DNA of 64,000 bases from Variovorax sp. HW608 (lineage in GTDB: Bacteria; Pseudomonadota; Gammaproteobacteria; Burkholderiales; Burkholderiaceae_C). Under the pieces are notes generated by a model. It ran no database searches. It saw only the letters and a list, made by a program, of their open reading frames with translations, and had not been told where the DNA came from. Positions 35,207 to 42,974 of the stretch are shown piece by piece. Numbering within the stretch: the stretch's first letter is position 1; each line of letters starts with the position of its first letter. Both the position numbers and the translations under genes were made by a program. Where the stretch lies: NCBI RefSeq assembly GCF_900090195.1, contig NZ_LT607803.1:2108001-2172000 (forward strand), read 5' to 3'.

Positions 35207-36189
35207 TCGAAGTCCTCTCATCCGCCGCGCTCGCGACCGTGCAGGACGCGGGACGCAAGGGCAGCCTGCGCTGGGGCGTGGGCACCTCCGGCGCCATGGA
35301 CAACCTGGCGCTGGCGGCCGGCAACCTGCTGCTCGGCAATGACGCGAATGCGGCGGCCATCGAGGTGCCGGTGTTCCCGTTCAAGGTGCGCTTCGACGAG
35401 GACTGCGCCTTCGCGCTGACCGGCGCCGATTGCGCCGCACGCCTGGACGACGCGCCGCTCATGCCGTGGTGGGTGCACCAGGCGCGCGCGGGCCAGGTGC
35501 TCACGCTGGGCCTGCCGCAGGGCGGCGCGCAGCGCGGCAGCCGCGCGATGCTGTGCGTGGCCGGCGGCGTGGACGTGCCGGAAGTGCTGGGCTCGCGCAG
35601 CACGCAACTGCGCGGCGCCTTCGGCGGGCACGAGGGCCGCGCGCTGCGGCGCGGCGACGTGCTGCGCGCCGGCCGTGCCGGCGAGCCGTGCCGCACCCAA
35701 TTCGGGCTCGTTCCGCCTTCGTTGACGCTGCCGCTTCAGGTCGATGGCGTGTCCGCGGTGCGCGTGCTGCCCGCGGCCGAATACCTGGGCTTCGAGGCAT
35801 CCTCGCGCGCCGCCTTCTGGGCCGGCGAATGGAAGATCACGGCGCAGAGCGACCGCTACGGCTACCGGCTGGAGGGCGAGGCCCTGCGGCCCGTCGCGCC
35901 GATGGAGATCCGCTCGCACGGCATCGTGCCGGGCGTGATCCAGGTCCCGCACAGCGGGCAGCCGATCATCCAGATGCGCGATGCGCAGCCCTCGGGCGGC
36001 TATCCCAAGTTCGGGACGGTCATCGAGGCCGACCTCTGGCGCCTCGGGCAGGCGCCGATCGGCAGCCGCATCCGCTTCGTCGAAGTCAGCTGGGCCGAGG
36101 CGATCGCCGCCCTCGACGAAACCGAGGCGTGGCTGCACAAGGTCAGCCGCATCGTGGACCTGCACCGCAGTGCGCCGCAAAGGAAGTGA
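35203..36189 (+). CDS. pxpC: PxpC/KipA-type subunit (allophanate-hydrolase subunit 2 domain)
   Basis: The 328-residue protein spans the full KipA/AHS2 domain: ATVQDAGRKGSLRWGVGTSGAMDNLAL (about 10-36), AAAIEVPVFPFKVRF, QRGSRAMLCVAGGVDVPEVLGSRST (about 107-131), EWKITAQSDRYGYRLEGEAL and SHGIVPGVIQVPHSGQPIIQMRDAQPSGGYP (about 239-269, in parts). It forms a heterodimer with PxpB and binds the lactam or amide substrate next to the carboxylated biotin or phosphate donor. Its ATG overlaps the pxpB stop (ATGA). Confidence 0.92.
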   Translation: MIEVLSSAALATVQDAGRKGSLRWGVGTSGAMDNLALAAGNLLLGNDANAAAIEVPVFPFKVRFDEDCAFALTGADCAARLDDAPLMPWWVHQARAGQVLTLGLPQGGAQRGSRAMLCVAGGVDVPEVLGSRSTQLRGAFGGHEGRALRRGDVLRAGRAGEPCRTQFGLVPPSLTLPLQVDGVSAVRVLPAAEYLGFEASSRAAFWAGEWKITAQSDRYGYRLEGEALRPVAPMEIRSHGIVPGVIQVPHSGQPIIQMRDAQPSGGYPKFGTVIEADLWRLGQAPIGSRIRFVEVSWAEAIAALDETEAWLHKVSRIVDLHRSAPQRK

Positions 36190-36190
36190 C

Positions 36191-36604
36191 ATGCCGACTG
36201 CGGACGAGCTCAAACAGATGGCCGCGTGGCTGGCCGATACCGACATCGGCCTGCTGGAACTGCGCACGCCCAACGGCAGCATCCGGCTGGGCCGCGACCC
36301 GGCGCCGGGCAGCGAGGTCGTGCAACTGGAGGCCGAAGCGCAGGACGATGAAGCCGTGCCCGCGCAGGCCATGGCAAGCGCGCCGGGCGTCGGCGTGTTC
36401 CTGCACGCCCATCCGCTGCACGACAGGCCCGTGGTGCGCATCGGCGAACGCGTGGCGGCGGGGCAGGGCCTCGGCCTGTTGCGGATCGGCCCGCTGCTCG
36501 TGCCGGTCAGCGCACCGGCAGCGGGACAGGTCCGTGCCGTGTGCGAAGAGGACGGCACGGCCGTGGGCTTCGGCACCGCGCTTTTCGAACTGAACATCGA
36601 CTGA
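36191..36604 (+). CDS. Degenerate biotinyl/lipoyl-carrier-like protein lacking the biotin lysine
   Basis: The protein has 137 residues. Its N-terminal helix (ADELKQMAAWLADTDIGLLELRTPNG) and C-terminal beta-barrel (about 63-135) align with the biotin carrier encoded at 32678. Where that protein has [12 protein letters not shown], this one has GLLRIGPLLVPV, so the Glu-Ala-Met-Lys biotinylation site is gone. It starts one base after the pxpC stop, so the product is made with the complex. It is plausibly a structural or regulatory subunit that occupies the carrier site, or a relic. The unbroken frame and proper spacing argue that it is expressed. Confidence 0.8.
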   Translation: MPTADELKQMAAWLADTDIGLLELRTPNGSIRLGRDPAPGSEVVQLEAEAQDDEAVPAQAMASAPGVGVFLHAHPLHDRPVVRIGERVAAGQGLGLLRIGPLLVPVSAPAAGQVRAVCEEDGTAVGFGTALFELNID

Positions 36605-36616
36605 GAAGGACACCCC

Positions 36617-37405
36617 ATGGACATCGATCTGAACGCCGATCTCGGCGAAGGCTTCGGCCCCTGGCGCATGGGCGAGGACGAGGCGCTGCTGGACATCGTC
36701 TCTTCCGCCAACATCGCCTGCGGTTTCCATGCCGGCGATCCGGTCATCATGAACCGCACCGTGCGCACCGCCGGCAGCAAGGGTGTGGACATCGGCGCGC
36801 ATGTGGGTTTTCCCGACCTGATGGGTTTCGGGCGCCGCCCGATGCAGATCGACACCGCGGAACTCGCCACCTACGTGACCTACCAGCTCGGCGCGCTGGC
36901 CGGCATGGCGCGCGCCGCCGGGCTTCGCGTGACGCACATGAGTTTCCATGGTGCCCTGGGCAACATGGCCGCGGCGGATGCGGCGCTCGCTGCGCCGCTG
37001 GTGCGCGCGGTCGCGGATTTCGACCCCGAGCTCATCATCAGCTCCTCCGCGAGCCGCGCGATCGAGGGTGCGGCCGAGCGATGCGGCCTGCGCGTGGCCA
37101 CCACCTTCCTGGCCGATCGCGCCTGCGACGACGCCGGCCTCCTGGTGCCGCGCAAGCTGCCCGATTCGGTGATCCACGACCCCGATGCGGTGCTGGCCCG
37201 GGTGCGGCAGCTGCTGGACGACGGCACGGTCACCAGCTACAGCGGCAAGCGCATTCCGATGAAGGCCCGTTCGATCCTGGTGCACGGCGACACCCCCGGC
37301 GCGGTGGCGCTGGCGCGCGCGGTGCGCGGCGCGGTCGAGGCCGGCGGGCGCGTGGTGCCGATCTCGCAGCAGCTCGCCCGGACGGCCGGGTCTGCCCGGA
37401 CATAA
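36617..37405 (+). CDS. pxpA: PxpA (LamB/YcsF-family) 5-oxoprolinase subunit
   Basis: The 262-residue protein has the LamB/YcsF signatures DLNADLGEGFGPWRMGEDE (about 3-21), VSSANIACGFHAGDP (about 28-42), DIGAHVGFPDLMGFGRR (about 58-74), a truncated-looking SFHGALGNMAA (about 112-122) and FLADRACDDAGLLVPRK. In PxpABC this subunit supplies metal-dependent hydrolysis that opens the 5-oxoproline ring to glutamate. It begins 12 bases after the degenerate carrier gene and ends at the TAA inside LysR box 3, so it is the last gene of this operon. Confidence 0.9.
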   Translation: MDIDLNADLGEGFGPWRMGEDEALLDIVSSANIACGFHAGDPVIMNRTVRTAGSKGVDIGAHVGFPDLMGFGRRPMQIDTAELATYVTYQLGALAGMARAAGLRVTHMSFHGALGNMAAADAALAAPLVRAVADFDPELIISSSASRAIEGAAERCGLRVATTFLADRACDDAGLLVPRKLPDSVIHDPDAVLARVRQLLDDGTVTSYSGKRIPMKARSILVHGDTPGAVALARAVRGAVEAGGRVVPISQQLARTAGSART

Positions 37406-37416
37406 GGACCCCTTAT
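37402..37416. promoter_or_regulatory. LysR (Nac-type) box 3, SDR/ABC-transporter operon
   Basis: ATAAGGACCCCTTAT has the same ATAAG and CTTAT arms as box 2. It overlaps the pxpA stop codon. Its centre (37409) is 64 bases before the predicted start point near 37473. Confidence 0.65.
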
Positions 37417-37436
37417 CTCTCCACAGACATTCCGTC

Positions 37437-37466
37437 TTGGCGCCCATTCCCGCCGGTCGATACAGT
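37437..37466 (+). promoter_or_regulatory. Predicted promoter of the SDR/ABC-transporter operon
   Basis: TTGGCG at 37437-37442 and TACAGT at 37461-37466 (18-base spacer) follow LysR box 3 at the same distance as in the carrier/pxp promoter. The 5' leader to the SDR ATG (37494) would be about 21 bases. Confidence 0.6.
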
Positions 37467-37493
37467 GAAATTTCATTAACGAAAGAAGCAAAG

Positions 37494-38246
37494 ATGCCGT
37501 TCTCCGACTACAAGACCGCACTCGTCACCGGCGCCTCGTCGGGCATCGGCGCCGCCGTGGTCGAGCGTCTCTCCAAGGAGGGCCTGCAGGTCCATGCGAT
37601 CGCGCGCAGCGCCGGCAAGCTGGACGAGCTCGCTTCGCGCACCGGCTGCATTCCGCATGCGCTCGACGTCGCCGACCTCGAAGGCATCACGCGGCTCGCG
37701 AAGGAAGTTCCCTTCGACGTGCTGGTCAACAACGCGGGCGTGGACCGGCCGGGCTCGATCCTGCAGGCCGACGCCGAAGGCATCGACCTGCTGGTGGACG
37801 TGAACCTGCGTGCCGTGCTGCACCTGTGCCGGCTGGTGGTGCCGGGCATGGCGGCGCGCGATCGCGGCCACGTGATCAACATCAGCTCGATCGCGGGCGC
37901 CTACAACTTCAACGGCAACAGCACCTATCACGCGACCAAGGCGGCGGTGAGCATGCTGTCGCGCCAGCTTCGCATCGATTGCTTCGGCAAGCGCGTGCGG
38001 GTCACCGAGATCTGCCCGGGCCGCGTCGCCACCGACATCTTTGCGCACGTGCACGGCGAATCCGAGGAGACCTACAAGCGCTTCGTCGAAGGCTTCGAGC
38101 TGCCGCAGGCCGAGGACATCGCCAACGCCATCGCCTTCGCGATCGCCGCGCCGATCGCGGTGAACGTCGGCCACATGGAAATCACGCCGACGCTGCAGGT
38201 GCCGGGCGGGCTTTCCACCACCCGTCCGCAAGAGGCCAAGGCCTGA
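37494..38246 (+). CDS. SDR oxidoreductase (YdfG-like)
   Basis: The protein has 250 residues. It has TALVTGASSGIGAAVVERL at the cofactor loop, DVLVNNAGVDRPG (about 78), the active site INISSIAGAYNFNGNSTYHATKAAV (Ser about 131, Tyr about 144, Lys about 148) and ICPGRVATDIF. The C-terminal half resembles YdfG-type 3-hydroxy acid dehydrogenases, which oxidise serine-like or 3-hydroxy acids with NADP. ATG 37494 has GAAAGAAGCAAAG before it. It is the first gene of an operon with the amino acid ABC transporter, so it may act on the imported compound or its product. Confidence 0.87.
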   Translation: MPFSDYKTALVTGASSGIGAAVVERLSKEGLQVHAIARSAGKLDELASRTGCIPHALDVADLEGITRLAKEVPFDVLVNNAGVDRPGSILQADAEGIDLLVDVNLRAVLHLCRLVVPGMAARDRGHVINISSIAGAYNFNGNSTYHATKAAVSMLSRQLRIDCFGKRVRVTEICPGRVATDIFAHVHGESEETYKRFVEGFELPQAEDIANAIAFAIAAPIAVNVGHMEITPTLQVPGGLSTTRPQEAKA

Positions 38247-38292
38247 TCGGCCGGACCGCCGCGGCGCAATACCAACAGAGAGGGCACGGGGC

Positions 38293-38994
38293 ATGAAAGA
38301 CTTCGATCTACTGGCCGTCCTCCTGAAGCCGGAGTTCGGCGCCATGCTGCTGCACGGCGTGGAGATGACGTTGAAGATCGCGGCCGGCTCATGGCTGCTC
38401 GCGATGTCGATCGCGATCGTCCTCCTGGTCGTGCGGCTCACACCCAGCCGCATCGCCGAACGCACGGTCGCTGCCTACATCTCCTACCACCGCAACGTGC
38501 CGACGCTGGTGCAGCTGATGTTCTGGTACTTCGGCATCTTCAGCGTGCTGCCCGACGCCGTGCAGGGCTGGCTGTCGGACCACAACGCGGAAGCGCTGAT
38601 CTCGGTCATCGCGCTCGGTTTGTGCCAGGCCGCGTACTTCAGCGAGGACATCCGCTCGGGGCTGCGCGCGATCCCCGCGGGGCAGGCCGAGGCCGCCCGC
38701 GCGCTGGGCCACGGCTTCATCGGTTCCATGCGCTACGTCATCCTGCCGCAGGCGATGCGCAACGCGATTCCCGCGCTGATCAACCACAGCGTGTCGCTGT
38801 TCAAGAACAGCAGCCTCGCGATGGCGATCGGCGTGGCCGAGCTGACGCATGCGGTGAAGGAAGTGGAAAGCCAGAGCTTCCGCGCCTTCGAAGCCTACAG
38901 CGTGGCCACGGTGCTCTATCTCGTGCTGTCGCTGGTCATCATGACGATCGGCGCCTGGGTCGCACGCCGCTATCGCATCGCAGGGGCGAGGTAA
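38293..38994 (+). CDS. Polar-amino-acid ABC transporter permease 1
   Basis: The 233-residue inner-membrane protein has five hydrophobic segments of the HisM/GltJ type. It has the EAA loop GLRAIPAGQAEAARALGHGF (about 119-138) followed by MRYVILPQAMRNAIPALINH. The N-terminal HGVEMTLKIAAGSWLLAMSIAIV is the usual first helix. It pairs with the next permease and the ATPase. It starts 47 bases after the SDR. Confidence 0.92.
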   Translation: MKDFDLLAVLLKPEFGAMLLHGVEMTLKIAAGSWLLAMSIAIVLLVVRLTPSRIAERTVAAYISYHRNVPTLVQLMFWYFGIFSVLPDAVQGWLSDHNAEALISVIALGLCQAAYFSEDIRSGLRAIPAGQAEAARALGHGFIGSMRYVILPQAMRNAIPALINHSVSLFKNSSLAMAIGVAELTHAVKEVESQSFRAFEAYSVATVLYLVLSLVIMTIGAWVARRYRIAGAR

Positions 38995-38997
38995 GCC

Positions 38998-39759
38998 ATG
39001 TACAGCATCTTCGAAATCCTGCGCGACAACTGGCTGCTGCTGCTGGTCGGCCAGTACCCGAGCGGGCCGTTGGGCGGCATCTGCGCGACGCTGATCCTTT
39101 CCGTGCTTGGCATCCTGATGGCTTTCCCGCTCTCGGTGCTCCTCGCGCTGGCCCGCCTGTCGCCCTGGAAGCTCTTGAGCTGGCCCGCGGCGGTGCTGGT
39201 GTACGTGGTGCGCGGCGTGCCGCTCCTGATGGTGATCCTGTGGGTCTACTTCCTCGTGCCGCTGCTCATCGGGCGCGAAGTCTCGGGCTTCACCACCATG
39301 CTGTGCACGCTGGTGATCTACGAAGGCGCCTACCTGTCGGAAGTCGTCCGCGCCGGCATCCAGGCGCTGCCCAAGGGGCAGGTCGAGGCGGCGCGGTCGC
39401 TCGGGCACAGCCATCTCGGGACCATGTGGTACGTGGTCCTTCCGCAGGCCCTCTACAACATGCTGCCGAGCATGCTGAGCCAGTTCATCTCCACGATCAA
39501 GGAGACCACGCTCGGCTACGTGATCAACGTGCAGGAGCTCACCTTCGCCGCGAACCAGATCAACAACCAGTTGCTGACCAAGCCGTTCCAGGTGTTCTTC
39601 ATCCTGGCCATCACCTTCTACGTGGTGTGCTTCAGCCTCACGCAACTGGCGCATTGGGTGGAGCGCCGCATCGCCCACAAGCGGCTCGGCATGACACCGG
39701 CCAAGCCCGCCGAAGGCGAGGTCCCCCTGCCGTCGCCGACGGTCGCAACGAATTCATGA
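38998..39759 (+). CDS. Polar-amino-acid ABC transporter permease 2
   Basis: The 253-residue protein is homologous to permease 1, with [22 protein letters not shown] (first and second helices) and the EAA motif [21 protein letters not shown] (about 119-139). It continues with [21 protein letters not shown]. The last 30 residues ([20 protein letters not shown]) form a polar cytoplasmic tail. The ATG lies 3 bases after the previous stop. The two permeases form the heterodimeric channel for an amino acid or 5-oxoproline-like compound. Confidence 0.92.
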   Translation: MYSIFEILRDNWLLLLVGQYPSGPLGGICATLILSVLGILMAFPLSVLLALARLSPWKLLSWPAAVLVYVVRGVPLLMVILWVYFLVPLLIGREVSGFTTMLCTLVIYEGAYLSEVVRAGIQALPKGQVEAARSLGHSHLGTMWYVVLPQALYNMLPSMLSQFISTIKETTLGYVINVQELTFAANQINNQLLTKPFQVFFILAITFYVVCFSLTQLAHWVERRIAHKRLGMTPAKPAEGEVPLPSPTVATNS

Positions 39760-39799
39760 GGCCGCGCACGACGGCACGATGACAAAGGAGACAGAAAGC

Positions 39800-40588
39800 A
39801 TGAAACCCGACACCGCCCACGGCAGGCCGCACGCGGCCGCAGAGGACACACCGATGATTCTGTTTTCCAACATCAACAAGTGGTACGGCGACTACCAGGC
39901 GCTCACCAACGTCAACGCCGAAGTCAAGCGCGGCGAGGTGGTCGTGGTCTGCGGCCCGTCGGGCTCGGGCAAATCCACGCTCATCCGCACCGTCAACCGG
40001 CTGGAGGAGATCAAGTCGGGCCAGCTGCTGTTCGACGGGCACGACATCCACGCGCCGATGAGCAGCGCGGCGCTGAACCGGCTGCGCAGCCGCATCGGCT
40101 TCGTGTTCCAGAGCTTCAACCTGTTCCCGCATCTGTCGGTGCTCGAGAACATCATGCTGTCGCCGACGCGGGTGCTGGGCGTGAAGCGCTCGGTGGCGCG
40201 CGACAAGGCGATGCAGCTGCTCGAGCGCGTGGGCCTCGCCAACAAGGCCGGCGCCTATCCCGCGCAGCTCTCCGGCGGCCAGCAGCAGCGCGTGGCGATC
40301 GCGCGCGCCCTCGCGATGGAGCCGCCCGCCATGCTGTTCGACGAGCCGACCAGCGCGCTCGACCCCGAGATGGTGGGCGAGGTGCTCTCGGTCATGCGCA
40401 GCCTCGCCAACGAGGGCATGACCATGATGTGCGTCACGCACGAGATGAACTTCGCGCGCGAGGTCGCCGACCGTGTCTGGTTCATGGACGCTGGCCAGAT
40501 CCTCGAGAAGGCCGAGCCGGCCGCCTTCTTCAGCAGCCCGCAGCACCCGCGAGCGAAACGCTTTCTTTCCGATCTGCGCTCGCATTGA
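39800..40588 (+). CDS. Polar-amino-acid ABC transporter ATPase
   Basis: The protein has 262 residues. Walker A is GPSGSGKST (about 55-63), the Q loop lies in [12 protein letters not shown], the signature is [17 protein letters not shown] (about 155-171), and Walker B plus D loop is [13 protein letters not shown] (about 176-188). The switch His is in VTHEM. ATG 39800 was preferred over ATG 39779 because AAAGGAG lies 9 bases before 39800, and 39779 has no such site. It powers the two permeases from the cytoplasmic face. Confidence 0.92.
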   Translation: MKPDTAHGRPHAAAEDTPMILFSNINKWYGDYQALTNVNAEVKRGEVVVVCGPSGSGKSTLIRTVNRLEEIKSGQLLFDGHDIHAPMSSAALNRLRSRIGFVFQSFNLFPHLSVLENIMLSPTRVLGVKRSVARDKAMQLLERVGLANKAGAYPAQLSGGQQQRVAIARALAMEPPAMLFDEPTSALDPEMVGEVLSVMRSLANEGMTMMCVTHEMNFAREVADRVWFMDAGQILEKAEPAAFFSSPQHPRAKRFLSDLRSH

Positions 40589-40646
40589 TCCGCCGCCAAT
40601 TTCTTTCACCCTTCGTTGCCAACCACCACGTCACCTGGAGTTCATC

Positions 40647-41489
40647 ATGTCGAAGAAGACTGCGATCCGTCTGGCCGTCATCGGCTGTAGCCTGTCCGCA
40701 CTCGCCGTGCTCGCGCACGCGGACCAATGGGACGAGATCAACCAGCGCAAGGAGCTCAAGTGCGGCACCTTCGCCGACGTTCCGCCTTTTGCCGCGCCCG
40801 ATCCCAAGACGCGCGAGATGGTCGGCTTCGACGTCGATCTGTGCAATGCGCTCGCGAAGCAACTCGGCCTGACTGCGAAGATCACGCCCCTGTCGGTCGA
40901 GGCGCGGGTGCCCGAAGTCAAGCTCGGGCGCGTCGACGTCACGGTCGCGAACCTCGCCTACACCAAGAGCCGGGGCGAGCAGATCCAGTTCAGCGACCCG
41001 TACTACATCGCCAAGGAAATGCTCGCGGTGAAGGCCTCCGACCCCGGCACGACCAAGGCCGACTTCAAGGGCAAGCGGCTCAGCTCGACCAAGGGCTCGA
41101 CCTCCGAGCTCTCGATCAAGATGAACGGCTCCGAGGCCGTGACCTTCCAGGACACCGGCTCCGCCTTCATGGCCGTGCAGCAGAACAAGTCGGTCGGCAT
41201 GGTGGCGAACACCATGACCATCACCAAGCTCGTCAACCAGTCGAAGACCTCGGGCGTCGAACTCAAGATGATCAAGGAGCCGATGGTGTACCAGCCGATC
41301 GGCATCGGCATGAAGAAGGACGAGCCGGTGCTGCTCGCCAAGGTCAACGCGGCGCTCTACGCGCTGGACAAGGCCGGCGAGATCGACAAGCTCTGGGCCA
41401 AGTGGCTCGGGCCGAACACCGAGTACAAGCTGACACGCGACGAGAAGGTGACGCCGCTGGCGGATCTGAAGTACGAGCTCCTGCCGTAG
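40647..41489 (+). CDS. ABC transporter substrate-binding protein (family 3, amino-acid type)
   Basis: The protein has 280 residues. The signal peptide (about 1-25; IRLAVIGCSLSALAVLAHA) is followed by the family 3 signature VGFDVDLCNALAKQLG (about 59-74). The rest is a typical two-lobe receptor with VDVTVANLAYTKSRGEQIQFSDPYY near residue 96. It delivers the substrate of the transporter in the periplasm. It lies 58 bases after the ATPase gene and ends just before a strong hairpin with a T-rich tail, so it closes the operon. Confidence 0.92.
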   Translation: MSKKTAIRLAVIGCSLSALAVLAHADQWDEINQRKELKCGTFADVPPFAAPDPKTREMVGFDVDLCNALAKQLGLTAKITPLSVEARVPEVKLGRVDVTVANLAYTKSRGEQIQFSDPYYIAKEMLAVKASDPGTTKADFKGKRLSSTKGSTSELSIKMNGSEAVTFQDTGSAFMAVQQNKSVGMVANTMTITKLVNQSKTSGVELKMIKEPMVYQPIGIGMKKDEPVLLAKVNAALYALDKAGEIDKLWAKWLGPNTEYKLTRDEKVTPLADLKYELLP

Positions 41490-41506
41490 TAGCGGACGGG
41501 AGGGGC

Positions 41507-41533
41507 GAGCCCTGCCGCGGCAGGCTCTTGTTG
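41507..41533 (+). terminator. Probable Rho-independent terminator of the ABC-transporter operon
   Basis: GAGCC...GGCTC arms plus an inner TGCC/GGCA pairing (one bulged C) form a GC-rich stem starting 18 bases after the receptor stop, followed by TTGTTGG. The T tract is interrupted, which lowers confidence. Confidence 0.5.
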
Positions 41534-41555
41534 GACAGCCGGGATTGGGTCAAAA

Positions 41556-41580
41556 TATGGTGTAAATCATTTACACCATA
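41556..41580. promoter_or_regulatory. 25-base near-perfect palindrome upstream of the histone-like gene
   Basis: Two perfectly complementary 11-base arms (TATGGTGTAAA and TTTACACCATA) flank TCA. The whole element is markedly AT-rich in a GC-rich window. It lies 15 bases before the ATG, next to the GAGG ribosome-binding site (41584-41587). This position suits a repressor operator or a 5'-leader hairpin. Confidence 0.5.
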
Positions 41581-41594
41581 ATTGAGGCACCTGG

Positions 41595-42428
41595 ATGACC
41601 GACTTTCACCTGATTGACAGCGACATGGCGTCCGAGCCCAGCGGCGTGACCGAACCCTCGGTGATCGATTTGCCGGCTCAGCAGCCAACGGCGCCAACGC
41701 CGCCCGCGACACCAGAGCTTCCGTCCAGCGCGGCCGCCGAGGCTCGGACAGAGCCTGAAGCGGCGACGGTCGAAAAGGCACCGGCAAGCAGTCCCAAGCG
41801 AGCCGCCGCCAAGAAAGCTGCGGCCAAGAAAGTTTCGGAGCCGAAGTCGGCGAAGCCCGTGGCTTCGAAGTCTCCAGCAAAGAAAGCCGCGGCGAAAAAG
41901 CCCGTAGTGAAGGCAACGACGGCGAAGAAGATGACCGCCAAGAAGACGACCGCCAAGAAAACGACGGCGAAGAAGACGCCAGCGAAGAAGACGCCAGCGA
42001 AGAAGGCGGCTGTGAAGAAGACGATCGCGAAGAAAGCAGTTGCGAAGAAAGCGGTTGCGAAGAAGAGCGGACCGCTGAAGGCCAGGGCCGCGAAGGCCGT
42101 GGTCGCACCGCCTCAAGTGCCAAAGGCTGCCGCGCCCGTTGTACCGGCGAAACCGGTCAAAGCCGCGGCTTCCCACGAACGCGCGCATGACGCGGTCAAA
42201 GCCAAATCCAAGCTCGTGCGCGACAGCTTCACCATGCCCGAGCAGGACTTCGGTCTGATTGCCGTCCTCAAGGACCGCGCGCTGGGATTCAAGCGCCCCG
42301 CGAAGAAGAGCGAGCTTCTGCGGGCAGGCCTGCATGCGCTTCAGCAGCTCGGCGACGCCCAACTGCGAGGCGCGCTTGATTCGCTGACGCCGTTGAAAGC
42401 GGGGCGGCCGAAGAAGAAGGGCAACTGA
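41595..42428 (+). CDS. Histone H1-like lysine/alanine-rich DNA-binding protein
   Basis: The protein has 277 residues. An acidic/Pro N terminus (1-60) is followed by about 100 residues (70-165) of AKK, TTAKK, TPAKK and AVAKK repeats, characteristic of bacterial H1-like nucleoid proteins. A conserved C-terminal globular part follows (about 200-277), including KSKLVRDSFTMPEQDFGLIA, FKRPAKKSELLRAGLHAL and a GRPKKKG end. The C-terminal part, not the repeat, is the conserved piece in Burkholderiales homologues. It probably compacts or organises DNA. ATG 41595 has GAGG 7 bases upstream; an internal ATG (41625) lacks one. The repeat DNA is rich in AAGAAG units. Confidence 0.85.
   Translation: MTDFHLIDSDMASEPSGVTEPSVIDLPAQQPTAPTPPATPELPSSAAAEARTEPEAATVEKAPASSPKRAAAKKAAAKKVSEPKSAKPVASKSPAKKAAAKKPVVKATTAKKMTAKKTTAKKTTAKKTPAKKTPAKKAAVKKTIAKKAVAKKAVAKKSGPLKARAAKAVVAPPQVPKAAAPVVPAKPVKAAASHERAHDAVKAKSKLVRDSFTMPEQDFGLIAVLKDRALGFKRPAKKSELLRAGLHALQQLGDAQLRGALDSLTPLKAGRPKKKGN
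41805..42066 (+). repeat. Low-complexity GCSAAGAAG-type repeat tract inside the histone-like gene
   Basis: Many imperfect 9-15 base units containing GCCAAGAAG or GCGAAGAAG encode the lysine-alanine repeats. Two consecutive 15-base units are identical (the ACGCCAGCGAAGAAG unit near 41977-42006), so the tract may change length by slippage. Confidence 0.6.
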
Positions 42429-42458
42429 GCCGGCGCGGCCCGAGGTCGCCCACGACGC

Positions 42459-42719
42459 CTATCCCGCTCGCAGGTCCGAGCCGAGGGGCGCGGGGCGCTG
42501 GGTTGTGCGCAACAGGCTTGAGTAGCCTTCCCAGCTGTGCCTGCCGCCCGTAGGCAAAGGGCCGCCGCGACCCAGGGCGAACAAGCCCTGATGCCCGGAT
42601 TCCCTGGCTTCGACAGCCTCGAGCTCGTGTTTTACCAACTGCACCGAATCGTCGTCCTCACCGTAACGGGCCACGAGGTCGCCCAGCAGATTCTTCAGTT
42701 CGTAGAGGTATCGGGACAT
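42459..42719 (-). CDS. Small hypothetical protein, 86 residues
   Basis: ATG 42719, preceded by GAGGAGAG, gives MSRYLYELKNLLGDLVARYGEDDDSVQLVKHELEAVE in its first half (in parts), an amphipathic helical region. A Gly/Arg/Pro-rich tail follows with no clear fold. The good ribosome-binding site and the low probability of such a helical start support a real gene; the tail may be partly noncoding. The family is not recognised. Confidence 0.5.
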   Translation of the reverse strand: MSRYLYELKNLLGDLVARYGEDDDSVQLVKHELEAVEARESGHQGLFALGRGGPLPTGGRHSWEGYSSLLRTTQRPAPLGSDLRAG

Positions 42720-42780
42720 GTTTCGCTCTCCTCGCGGACGGCGCATGGGAGGCGAAACATACTCGCACGCTCGTGTTGAT

Positions 42781-42816
42781 GCGTAACCAAATCTTGCCTG
42801 GAAGGTTACGCCAGGC
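42781..42816. promoter_or_regulatory. Two overlapping inverted repeats upstream of the small hypothetical gene
   Basis: GCGTAACC (42781-42788) pairs with GGTTACGC (42804-42811), and GCCTGG (42796-42801) pairs with CCAGGC (42811-42816). The two pairings overlap and exclude each other. They lie 62-97 bases before the leftward start at 42719, and may be an operator pair or a leader-RNA switch. No other feature is evident in the 255-base gap 42720-42974. Confidence 0.35.
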
Positions 42817-42974
42817 TGCGTGACTTGAGCGTGATGCGACCCACGCTGCAGACGTGCCAGGGCTACCCTTTGTCACATTCGAGTTTGGGAATTCGAGGGT
42901 GTCTCGCGAGAACTCCTGTCCCTCGCGCTGACCGTCTTGGCGTTTCGGGACATCGGTTCCAGCGAAGCAGTCCG

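Noticed and set aside
35218..36870. A 550-codon minus-strand open frame under pxpC, the degenerate carrier and pxpA
   Set aside because: It covers parts of three well-supported plus-strand genes and has only compositional bias.
41805..42066. Tandem AAGAAG-rich units, considered as a CRISPR or satellite array
   Set aside because: The units are in frame, of variable length and encode the Lys-Ala repeats of a histone-like protein; there are no unique spacers or cas genes.
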